From NCBI GenBank assembly GCA_964034945.1, contig OZ035962.1, positions 82,171,942 to 82,235,941 of the forward strand: 64,000 nt of DNA. The letters are read 5' to 3'. The position numbers were made by a program, and so were the translations under genes. The DNA comes from Chrysopilus asiliformis. Taxonomy: Eukaryota; Arthropoda; Insecta; Diptera; Rhagionidae. Below, one piece after another: positions 31,394 to 42,100 of the stretch; positions within the stretch are counted from its first letter, which is position 1, and each line of letters opens with the position of its first letter. The notes under the pieces were generated by a model. That model was given only the letters and a program-made list of their open reading frames with translations. It did not search any database and was not told the origin of the DNA.

Positions 31394-34300
31394 TAATTTG
31401 TCTTTCAGATGGACGAAAATTGGCAGCTCCAATCCTTTTGAATCATGTGTTCGCTCCCACAGAGAAAAACGAAGGAATAGATTGCGAGTTTGTTTTAACA
31501 ATGAAGTATTACTTCTGTAAAATTATACGTTGAATAATTTTTTTTTAATTTTTCTCTTGTAAATATAGAAAAAAATTGGACCGAAAAATTTATCATTTCT
31601 ACAAAATGTTTGTTCATATAGAATATTTTTTACATCACATTCATTAAAAAAATATATTAACAAAATTTTATAAACATGAAAAATTATTTGATCAAATTTA
31701 CAAACAAGTTTATTTTACTGACAAAATTTTTATTCATGCGACAAAGTTTTTTTCTTATATGAATAAAATATTTCATCATATTGACAACTTTCTCTATCAT
31801 ATTGACAAAAAAAATTCTCAAATGGGAAATTTCTCGCAATTTTGTCGATGACAAAACCATTTTGTGAGTCGAATTTCAACAAAATATTTGTCAATATATT
31901 CTGGACTTTTATCAATATGATAAAATATTTCTATGGCTGTGTGATAAAATATTGACACTTCTTACAAAGTTAGAAATTTCTAATACTAACCGTATAGGAG
32001 GCGCATGCATGTGCCTGACGCGAAAGATAAATAGACGAACATTGATGTCATCTAATAATGGTTTTTTTAATAATATCCGAACGGAAAACCCACATAAATT
32101 TTGCGAAAAGCAGAAAAATGATGTAACAATTAAGTAAATATTCTACTTAAACAGATATTTTTAAAAAAATAACCACGGAGAAATAGAACCACGTTCTTCT
32201 TCCCCGAAACAAAAATACACAAACTCAATCATGACAAATTGCAAAATATCCTTTAAAAGCTGCAAGTTAACTGTTGCATCGACCCTTTTCAAACAGTAGC
32301 GGAAATAAAAATACTATGGAAATATAAAAAAATGTATTCATTTTGATATTTTCACATATTTCGTTCAAGGTAAATTTTTATAGTGCACTCCAAGTTTGCC
32401 TGTACAAAAAATCTAGGAATACCCAAAAATATTTCCCCAATCTGAGCGATTGCGCAAAATTCAAGTTTTCCAAACGAAAATCTTGAATGAAAGTCTCCAC
32501 AACCCAAAAACCGTTGATGGAAAGTGGGGAAGTCTATTTTCGCCGCAGGATTGCCGACCACAATAGATTTTAATGTTCCGGTGGAAAAGCTTTTATATTG
32601 GATCCCTGCGCTTAAGGACAACATTAAACGAAGTTCATCTCTTGATAAAACGACCGAAAGCGTAAATTCTATATGAGTTGTTACAATTTGTGACGCGTAC
32701 CAGAAAAATTGCCAGCATCCTCGATAATAGGGAGTTCGACATCCCAGCTCGTTTCTCGCGCATCGTAACATACGTAATACAGACAAAACGGTGTTTTTAC
32801 GACCAAAAACCCAACTCGGGGGTTGATGCAAAAAAGGGATGGATAAGAGCCTTTCTCGATGACGCTGTCAATCGGGCTTAATGTCATTGCCCTCAGGATG
32901 GAGCCAGGATGGATGTGTGGATGGGAAAACCTTTCAACTGGAAGGTGAAGTCGTTTGATGTCCCCTTATTTCTGAATTGGCAGAGTTTTATGATCAAACT
33001 TGATGAGATGAAAATGTTTCGTCGTTTTCTTTACTTAACGCTGCTTTTGGTTGGCGTGACCGTTTTTCCCTCTGTTTATTTTATTATTTTCATGGTTTTT
33101 TTCGCCACGACGCGACGTACCTGTTTCATCCTTTTTTCCCTATTTTCCGGCCGTCAATTTGATTATTTGCGTGGAAATCATATTTGCTTATCGATTCGAT
33201 TCAATTTTTGTCAGATTTTCCTTTTTTTTCGCCAAATTGGATTATCGTTGGCGACGCGATAGGAGCTTCATCTCAGAAATAAATCATGGAAATTTTATTA
33301 ATAAGATGATTTTAAAGATTTCTTTTTCAAATAGAGAGCGTTTTTGTTAATTTGTTATATTTGATTTTTGATTCTCTTTAAGATGTTTTTCGTACGATTT
33401 TAACTCCATGCAGAAATTCAAAAACAAAAGTTTTTGTGCAAAATATAAATATTTTCAAGGTTTAAAACTTATCCTAGAAATATGTTTGTCATGCAAAATA
33501 ACTATCACAGTCGGACGTTACTATAATTTCGTTGGAAAAGTCAAAATGTATCCAAAATTTAATTTGGTCAACATGTCATAACTTGGGGTGACAGTTTGTA
33601 AAATTGTGTCGACTTTCAGAACATAAATTTCGCTCCCATTCTCTGCATGCACTCATAGATATTCGTATTATTTGTGCCTGAATTTTGCCCTCATACATTT
33701 TAGACATTTTGACCATTTCACGAGCTACATATCTATGAGATGTGATAAACATCTATGCTGTGTTGTGCTTTCACATGTTGTATGCATATTGGGGTTGGAG
33801 TAATGGTAATGGCCAAAGGTAAATTGTGTCTAGGTAAATTTCAAAAGTTACCAGGGACTCCTTTTGTTCATTTTATCTGGCAAACGGGTGCTATATGGAT
33901 AATTGACAGATCCTTAGAGTATTACAATAAGTAAATGACGTCATCTCCATGTAAGTTTTGTAGCATTTGACAGTAATTAACAATTCGATTGACAGGACAG
34001 TAAATGTAACTTTTCAAAATCAATAACTGGTGATTTTGATTTTGAAATCATGTTATTTTAATTATAGATTATTGATGCCATAGATGATTGATGCCTTTTG
34101 AAATATTAATTGTATTTTAATTTCTCTTGGTTTTCCGTTCAATCTTACGTTTTTAAATAATTAACAAATGTACTTAGGGGGGGGGTCCAAAAAATATGTA
34201 ATGCTAAATGTCGACTTTTCGGTACCTCCTCCCACCTTTCTCTCTTCGTTTGTATGGGATTTAGTAACGCCGCGCCATCACACTACCTCAAATGGATATT

Positions 34301-34756
34301 TGCAATGAAATTTCTTCGGAATTGTGTCGATAAATAAAATTTCATAATGAATTTCCCAAGAATCGCATGAAAAATTTCATGTTATGAAATAATTACCCGC
34401 TATAGGAAATATTTCATTGAAAATTTCATATATACTTTGGAATGACATCATAATATTTTAAATCTCATACCGTATGAAAAGTTTCCGCATGAAATTAGTA
34501 AAAAAATATGTCTGGCGAACCATACAGAAATTCCGTACAGTAAATATTTTTAGACAAAAAATATTCCCCTAAGTGTGTTCACTTTTCGGACTTAATTTTG
34601 CTAGCATTATAATTCACACATCCAACAATTTCTGCTAGTGAGGTATAGATACTCCGCATGATACATGAATATTAATTGTAGTTGATCAGAATTTGGAACT
34701 GCTGCCCGAAACAGGATAATATCTTACACAGTGTTGCCGCTGCCCTCACGACGTGT
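31394..34756. other. Mostly featureless stretch; unrecognised ORF inside
   Basis: A 159-codon minus frame (32352-32831) lies in a locally less AT-rich patch (32400-32900). It overlaps a 67-codon plus frame whose end reads GVDAKKGWIRAFLDD, vaguely like a CENP-B-type DNA-binding helix, but I cannot assign it. The 117-codon frame at 32909-33262 is Phe-rich and not recognised. No terminal repeats found. Confidence 0.35.
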
Positions 34757-34757
34757 A

Positions 34758-34992
34758 AAGGCTTTCCTCCATTACCATGACTTCTGTAACTGCAAAAAAA
34801 TGCAGAAAACTAGAGCAAGATAGACTTATGCAAGATAGACTTATGCCATAAAAAACAGGGGAAATTATTCTTGCAGTTGCCGACAAATTTTTGCAGTTGA
34901 TTCTTATCTCCCTTTCTCGTCAAAGTATCTTCACATAAATGTGTCTCTATTTTTTTGCAGTTGCCGAAGTCATGGTAATGGGGGAGAGCCTT
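34758..34992. mobile_element. Inverted-repeat MITE (235 bp)
   Basis: The left arm starts AAGGCTTTCCTCCATTACCA and runs through TGACTTCTGTAACTGC. The right arm is its complement, ending GGTAATGGGGGAGAGCCTT. Arms are about 40 bp with a few mismatches. The interior repeats GCAGTTGCCGA and a tandem AGATAGACTTATGC. No duplication longer than 1-2 bp is seen, so the superfamily is unresolved. Confidence 0.65.
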
Positions 34993-35665
34993 AACTCTCA
35001 GATCTTGATGAAACTTACATGAAGGAATGTTGAAAAATGTTTAAGGTTTACATATTTGCATTTTTTAATAGAAAAAGTTGTTCGATTTCAATTAAATAAA
35101 ACGTAGAAAACACAACACGGTAAAGGTGGAGGGCGTCCAAATGAATAATAGTTAGCAAAGATTCAAACCCTTGAGTTAAGCAAATTTTAAAACTAAATTT
35201 AAAACTACCCAAATAGCATCGAAAACCACGGGCACATGAAATTTGTTCTTTGTGACTTAAAAGGGCAGCAATTCACGCAATAGGGGCTAAAGATTTAAAC
35301 GTATAATTCACATCCGCGTACAAGTAGCTTAAGAAGTGACTAGAACGATACACTAATTAATAATGTGTGACGAAATATGTGAATAAAGACGACACGGCTG
35401 CTTAAAATGCAATTTAGGTAAGCGCACCAAATCAAATTTTCTGCTTTTCACTTATGACGTTATTGATCTTGTATGAAAAATTTCATATCTGTTTTCTGTA
35501 TCAAATTCATAGCATGTGACAGAATTTTTTGACAAGTTTCGTAAATAAATCCTTGTTTCGAAAGATATTTTTTTTTCCAAATTTGTCCACCTGAGACTAC
35601 AGACTCTCCCTTCCGCCTAATACTATTTTATGGACTACACCTTAAAGTTTAATCCCGGCCCCATT
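34993..35665. other. AT-rich stretch, no recognised gene
   Basis: No gene, no terminal repeats found. Confidence 0.35.
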
Positions 35666-35990
35666 CTTCCAATCAGAGAACAAATAATCTAGAGAATAAA
35701 CTCTTAGAACAAATTTTTAGAGAAAATTTTTCCACTGTGAGATGAAGCAAGAGGATCCGATGTAACACGGAAAAAATTATCCATTCGATTCCTCCATCTC
35801 ATTGAATAGATACGACGAAAATGATTAGAAAATGTTCTCTCTGCTTCGTGCTCCCTAGTCTAAAAGTAATTAACTTTTAGGCCGTAGCTAGTGAATGATA
35901 GGGACATTTTTCCCCCCTTCGAAGGGGAAATTTGTCAAAAATTTGTTCGGCAGAGTTTTTTCTATATATTCCTTATTCTATGCTTCCAAT
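35666..35990. mobile_element. hAT-type 309-bp MITE, copy 2, perfect TSD
   Basis: CTTCCAAT (35666-35673 and 35983-35990) is a perfect 8-bp duplication that fixes the element as 35674-35982, beginning CAGAGAACAA and ending TTATTCTATG. It is the same length as copies 1 and 3, with only scattered substitutions. This copy supports the hAT assignment for the family. Confidence 0.92.
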
Positions 35991-37430
35991 ATACACTTCT
36001 CCAGCTATCCCTTGCGGCACTGAACGTTGGATCAATCGCAGGACATCAATTAACACATCGTCGCCGAAGGACATTTTGTCTGCACTGAATTCTAAATCTC
36101 ACTAATTTGGCGCCCTTCCCACTTTCCAGGCCACAAAAGAAATGGGCTTGAAACTAAAGCAGTTAACAATTTTTTTTAGCGAAATTGTGGGAAGAAAGAT
36201 TTGTTTGTTTTTTCTTTTATTTTTTCAAAATAAAACAACATTGAACTCAGATTTCCAAAGTTTTCCATTGTTTATCATTAATTTTCAAGCACTGAAAAAA
36301 GAGAAAAGTTTTCCTTCCTCAAACTAACCCAATTCTCAATATCATTAGGTCATCTTAAGCACTAAAGCTAAAATCTTTTTGAATTCGACAAAAATATTCA
36401 TCAACTTTTTTTTAACTTAACCGCACCATAAATTATTTTTCTCTATTGTTATTCCTGATTTTGCTTTTTTGCTCTTTTTAGAAAAAAATCAAATAAATTC
36501 CGGAACATACTTTTTGTATTTTTTTTTTCTTTCGTTTTTTTTTTGCCGACACATAACTCTAGGGAATTCGTAACTGTACTTCAAATTGAAAAATATCCTG
36601 GAAAAATATAGTGAAAAATGAGTAGCTGGTAAACATTTGATGTCCTGTTGTTCCGGCAGCTGACTCCAGGGCTACTTTCATACTTTCCCAGTTTTCAGGA
36701 CACTGCTGATTCCAGTATATTTCGTCCTGCCCTTGTCTGTGGTCTTGCCTAGCATTTTAGATTCACATTTCATGTGCCATCATACCATTTTCCATCTGTC
36801 CAGAACTTGTTATTTTTTCGATGCAATGCGTTATGAAAAATACTTTTGCTGACCTGGCCTAGATGCAGTCCAACGTTGCCGGCAACTGTTTTTCCTCAGT
36901 ATAACAATAAACAACTATTCTGTATCTAGTAGATACGTCTATTGTATCCAAGCAAGTATTTTAATATTCAGTATGGCCCACTCAGTAGTATTTCATATAT
37001 AATTTTGTATAAGAGAGATTTCATCCACTGGAAAAAAGTTAATGAATTAAAAGTTATAAAATGCTTACATACACACTTGTATAAATCTGCAAGTACTTTG
37101 TAGTATGATGTTATATATAGAGAGGGATTTTAACTTTCTAGCACTTTGTCGGAATATGTATATATTATGATCAAAGTTAGGCTACGGAAGCGACTAACTC
37201 ATCTCATGGTCACGCTATATTTTTCCAAAGGGCTACAAAAGTTAAAAAACTATTTTTCATTTATCAAACAGTGAAATGTAAAAAAAAAAGTTCTGTAGAG
37301 AAACGAAACTGTAAAAAGTGCCGACCTATATTTTGAAAAAATAATATTCATATTTACTTTCCTCTGAAAGTTTTTTTTTATTAAAACATTTATAATTCAG
37401 GCGTTTTTTAAAAGTGAGTATACTTCTGAT
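35991..37430. other. AT-rich stretch, no recognised gene
   Basis: 36010-36130 and 36650-36760 are locally less AT-rich but have no splice-bounded long frame that I can defend. Confidence 0.35.
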
Positions 37431-37436
37431 ATCTCA

Positions 37437-37524
37437 TTTTTGTGGAGAAAATTTCTTCCTATAATATTGTATTTTAGATAGGTTTACTAAAATACAATAT
37501 TATAGGAAGAAATTTTCACAAAAA
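37437..37524. repeat. Hairpin with ~38-bp arms and 9-nt loop
   Basis: TTTTTGTG then AAAATTTCTTCCTATAATAT and GTATTTTAG on the left are complementary to the right arm ending TTTTCACAAAAA. There is one 3-nt bulge (GAG) and a loop of ATAGGTTTA. The size resembles an animal pre-miRNA, but the stem is AT-rich and nearly perfect, so a decayed mini-MITE or template-switch product is at least as likely. Confidence 0.7.
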
Positions 37525-37589
37525 TATGTAGAAATTTTAACAGTCGATAGAAAAATCTATAGTTATATTTTCGTCAATCAAAAACATTG

Positions 37590-37979
37590 AGTAGATCTGC
37601 GTCTATTTCATACGCAGGGCAAATTGCCGGGCATTTCATATTTCAGCATGGCACAGAATAATTTGATTTTAGAGCCCAATATAACTATTATCAAGGCCCT
37701 GTTATACCAATAACTGAAAAATTAAAAAAAAGTCTAAAGCTTACTTACTATGACGATCCTCAATATTTAAAAGGAAAATCTCATTTAAAAAATAACTAGC
37801 AAGATATGAAATGCAGGGCAAATAAATAAAAGTTATTTTACGACATTTCAAAAACTATTAATTTTAAAAACAGCAGGGCAACGAGTTTCTTATTTTCTCA
37901 TCAAAACCCACTGTTTTTGATTGACCTGCAAGCAGCATGGCAAAACTTGCCCTGCGTGTGAAATAGACGTAGTAGATCT
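37590..37979. mobile_element. MITE (372 bp) with perfect 9-bp TSD
   Basis: AGTAGATCT at 37590-37598 and 37971-37979 flanks an element starting GCGTCTATTTCATACGCAGG and ending with the complement of CGTCTATTTCACACGCAGG. Inside, CAGGGCAA and GGCAAAACTTGCCCTG extend the inverted repeat. A 9-bp duplication suggests Mutator-like or a related superfamily. The word AGGGCAA recurs internally (37617, 37807, 37875). Confidence 0.8.
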
Positions 37980-38149
37980 TCACTGTCAAATTTACAAGTG
38001 GTGGGTAGGGTGGCTGATTTTCAGAAAACGAGTTCGAATCAGTGTGGCATAATTGTCGCAATGCATAGTGTTTTGAAAACACAATCTTTTGTGACATCGG
38101 CCGAAGACCGGAAATAGCTGACCGCCCTACTCTAGGCTATCTAATTTAT

Positions 38150-38219
38150 AACCAACGAAATTTTGTTTCCTAGGTTTTGTTCTACTTACGCCTTTTGCCG
38201 GGCGAAGCCCAAACTCTAG
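38150..38219 (+). mobile_element. Putative Helitron 3' end
   Basis: The GGGCGAAGCCC hairpin (38200-38210) is followed by AAACTCTAG and then T, the Helitron CTAG|T terminus. The hairpin differs from that of the other Helitrons in this window. No 5' end was found, so only the terminus is called. Confidence 0.45.
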
Positions 38220-38247
38220 TATTAAATATACTCTTGTTGAATTCAAA

Positions 38248-38493
38248 GACTGTGTTTACATTAGGACTCACTTTGAGGTGGCACGTCATTCGTGAGGGTG
38301 AGGGACGCAGAGGGGAGGGAAACCAAAAAGAGCGAACGAAGTTTAGATTCACTTAAAATTATCGGTCGCAAACCGGTTTTTGAGTCTGGTCGTTGAAACC
38401 TGTCGTTTAGTTTTGTTGATGAAACCGGTTTATGAATCCAGATAAAGCGAACCGTGTGCACGCCTCAAAGTGACTCCTAATGTAAACACAGTC
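38248..38493. mobile_element. Inverted-repeat MITE (246 bp)
   Basis: Left end GACTGTGTTTACATTAGGAC; right end is the complement, TCCTAATGTAAACACAGTC. The arms are about 31 bp with few mismatches (CTCACTTTGAGG inside). The interior contains AAACCGGTTT-type repeats. No clear duplication. Confidence 0.75.
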
Positions 38494-38555
38494 ATACGAA
38501 TCAATATTTGGCGAGTTATCCGACCAATCTTAACCGACGCGAGTGTGTTGACCGC

Positions 38556-38622
38556 GGCTGGCAATTTTGTCTGACAGGATTTACCAAACTTCGGTAAATC
38601 CTGTCAGACAAAATTGCCAGCC
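38556..38622. repeat. Perfect 30-bp hairpin, 7-nt loop
   Basis: The arm 38556-38585 (GGCTGGCAATTTTGTCTGAC...) is perfectly complementary to 38593-38622, with loop AAACTTC. The string GGATTTACC occurs a third time at about 38628. A perfect stem with a short loop suggests a recent inverted duplication, for example by template switching. Confidence 0.9.
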
Positions 38623-38868
38623 TGAAAGGATTTACCATACACACTCGTCCAGGTTTGGATTGATTCTCGTACACTTGCCAAGAGCACTGATGTAGCATAA
38701 TATACGAGTAGATGAGACTTTTGAAAATTTGTGGTGTTTTGAATTGGATTTATGAATGTATCTTCGATGTGTCTTGAATTGGACATTTGAAATAGTCACA
38801 TTCTTATATTTTTAAGTCCTTATATTTATAAAAATAACCAAAAATCTTTTTTCTGGTTTTTATGAAAC

Positions 38869-39156
38869 TGCACTCAGAAAAATGTCCGGGTCAACTTTTT
38901 GTCAGGTTAACTCTGACCGCTAGCTGGCTTACAGAGGTTTCCATTACATGACATTGCATCCTCAAAAAGCCTATCCAAGGTCAACTCGTGCAGCTCCAAA
39001 TGCCCTACTTTACCTGCTGGTGGCTTAATTTCAGAATTTCTCCGACCACAGGTCAACACAAGTTTTACTTTCCCTCATGCAGGCGAACGCGCGCCTGCCC
39101 GAGGCCAATTACGCCGTATGTAGGTCGTCGAGTTAGCCTTTATTTTTCTGAGTGTG
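38869..39156 (-). mobile_element. CACT-ended MITE (284 bp), copy 2
   Basis: Element 38871-39154 begins CACTCAGAAAAATG and ends ATTTTTCTGAGTG. It is homologous to the copy at 23416-23687 in reverse orientation (GACCGCTAGCTGGCTTACAG, GCAGGCGAACGCGCGCCTG). TG lies on both sides. It carries a short segment after GCTTACAG (CATTACATGACATTGCATCC) that is absent from copy 1. Confidence 0.78.
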
Positions 39157-42100
39157 CAGAAAGTGATTGTCCTTACAAAATCTGGTAGAAAATTCTTACG
39201 TAATTTTAAAGTTTACTGCCTAAAAATACTTCGCTTTCATAGCCTAACTTTCTTTAATTACAATAGTTAGATCTTAACCCTCTTCATTGTTTTACAAACT
39301 CAATCTATTTTTTCGCAATATCTAGTCTGCGTTGAAAATGCTATTTCAATTTCGGCATAGCCAAAAAAAAAATCTTTAAAGATATAATCGACCCTTCAGT
39401 AATTAAATAGATCAGTAAATAAAACCTCCCCATTTTAATTTGATTAAATCTGAATTAGTTCTAATTGAAAAATAATAAAATGGAAAGGGTGAACCATAAA
39501 ATATGCACCACAATAGGAAAATGTTTTTTATTACCCTCATGATGGTGATGGTGATGATGATGATGGCTGGTACTGGTCTTGATGGAAGAATGCGACTATA
39601 CAAGAACAACCTTTCGACACAATAAAGTTAAGAATATTTTGTAGATTTTGTCATTTTCTTTGTGCTTTTGGCCTCCCCGAAATAAATACAACATCGCATC
39701 GTAACACAGTCACGTTCTAACCATGCTCCGCTACTGCTGTTATCCTACAGCAGATTTTGTTATTCTACTATAAAAGCGTAGAAAAAGGAACTGAGGAAAA
39801 TAACAGCAGTAAAAGGTTCACAGGACACACCATAGCGAAAAAAAAAGCATCCCATCCGAGAAAAAGTTATCCTAAAAGGACCTTGTGCACGTGCACGTGA
39901 ACAGATTTTAAGCGTTTCAGCTATTTTTTATGGTGTTCAAGAGCGACTTTTAATTTAATTTATTTGCGACAATTTGTCAGCAGGCGCGAAGCTGTAAATA
40001 TACTTCTGTTCAGTTTCCATGTAGGCCGAAATGAAACTGAGAAAGGATATCACGGATATCAAGCCATTCTCATTCCAATTGCCATGATTCCCAGGACACT
40101 AAGCATCCAAAGGGATGAAATTGAAGAGTCACGTCCTCAAATAAGTAGCAGCTTGTATGTCATTTCATATGTGAAAAGCTAAACTATGAGAAAAAAAATA
40201 TTTCTGTCCTTTAATAAAGTAAAAAAAACCAGCATTTATAAAAAAAAACAACGAAAAACGATAAAATGATAAGAAAAAAAAATTCATACGGTTGTGTATC
40301 GTAATTTTCTCTACCCTAATAACTGAAAACACGAAAACGTCGTATTATGTCCCTGAAATGGATTTTAAAAGATTTTTTATGTTATATTTTTCAGCGGGAT
40401 AAAAAGGAAAATTTTTGTTTTGGAATTCCTCGATCTCTGGGAATACATAAAATTGTAATTAATTTTTTCCCGTGTTGCACTTGACGTAGATTTTTACCTA
40501 ATTTTTTGGTTGGTTATTATTTTAGAAATATGAATTACAGTGGCCGAATTTTTAAATAATCCTTCCCGAGGAAGTAATTCCCGGACACTTTAATGGGAAC
40601 GACCATAATTGCAAAATAATGGCAAACTCAAGGTTACTTGGGGAAGACTTTAAATGAAAAATGGGTTTGTGTAATTTTTTATGGTTTCCTCTTGGTAATT
40701 TGTTCCTGTTTTGGGATTTTTAGCGAAATTTTAGGGGACAATTTGAATGTGCTTAAAGTATTTTTTTTATTTAAAATTCACAAAAATACTAATTCCCTAA
40801 AACATTCTTACGATTTTATAAAAAAATGGTTCGTTTGTGTTCTATGCAGGGTTCCCAGATTTCAGGGGGAGAAAAGCAGTGTGTGTATATGGCGATATTA
40901 TATACCAGGTTTTAAATGTTGTTACTAGTAATCACAACAAAATCGAATTTAAAGTCGTTGTTACCACAGCAAAAAAAAAAGTTTGAAAATCACACTTTTT
41001 GTAAAAAGAAAATATTATCATATATGTTAAATAATTAATAAGGTCAATAATTAATAATGTCAGCATAAGTAATACACTTGAATACCAAATGATACCAAAT
41101 AGCATTTCAAGCAACTGTGTGATCTTTATTCACCTATTTTGTCACCATACAAATCGTGGTGATAAGCAATTTTTGTCGCGGGCACATTGCCGTTGTGCGA
41201 ATGGTGTGCGCAACAACACCCATAGTCGAGAAAATTTTCAGTGGTTTGCCACGCCGCAATTACGACACAGGAACGAAATTCTAACGCTGCCATTTCTCAA
41301 AAAAAGAGGCCCCCATTAACAAAACTAACAAAACTTCAAGCTTTATGCGAGCGTCATCTAACGGCATTACATCACACAAATTTTCGAGCGGAGTTTTCTT
41401 TCTCCCTCGAATGCTTACATAGCTTACCAACCGAACAAAGATGAGCAAATAAAACCGTCAAGGGATAAGGAACAAGATAAATCTAATGGCGATAAATTAA
41501 TGGAAACTTTTTGTAGAGTTCTACTTATTTTATAATGGATTTTTTTTCCAATTGGATGTCCTGATTTTAGTTGCAAGTAAGAAATTTCAACAACATTGAA
41601 ACTAAAATTTAAACAGATTTTAATGGACCATCAAATTATTTTGTTTTTTACGAACAATTTGTTTAATTTTATTTTACCGGTAATTTTTTTTCCTTTTGCA
41701 ATGAATCGATGGCAGTGTGACCATGGGGTAAAAATTTCCTTTTCGGACTGTTTTTGTGCCCGTGTCACTCTTATTAAAAAACTGTCCCCGGAAATTTTAA
41801 ATGGTCACGAATGGTGCTTTAGGAAAAAAATAAGTTTTTGGGAAAATTACTACAATTTCATTTGCCTGGCAATTCTTCAAAAAGATTAACCCAAGAAATC
41901 ACAACATAGTTTTAAGAAATTTAGACACTATGCATGGCTTATTTTTAAAACACTGGAAAACGGCAATTAAAAGAAGCTTTCACTTTAAACAAAAACAAAA
42001 CCTTGATTTTCAAAAAATTTTGTGACTGAATTGTTATTTAATAAAAAAATGCTGTTATATTATCATTTATTTGAGTTATTTATTGAATTATATGTTGAAT

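Noticed and set aside
32352..32831. 159-codon minus-strand frame
   Set aside because: No recognisable domain, no splice context, overlapped by open frames on the plus strand; kept only as an unrecognised ORF.
38030..38045. GAGTTCGAATC, reminiscent of a tRNA T-loop / B box
   Set aside because: No cloverleaf, acceptor stem or A box could be placed around it.
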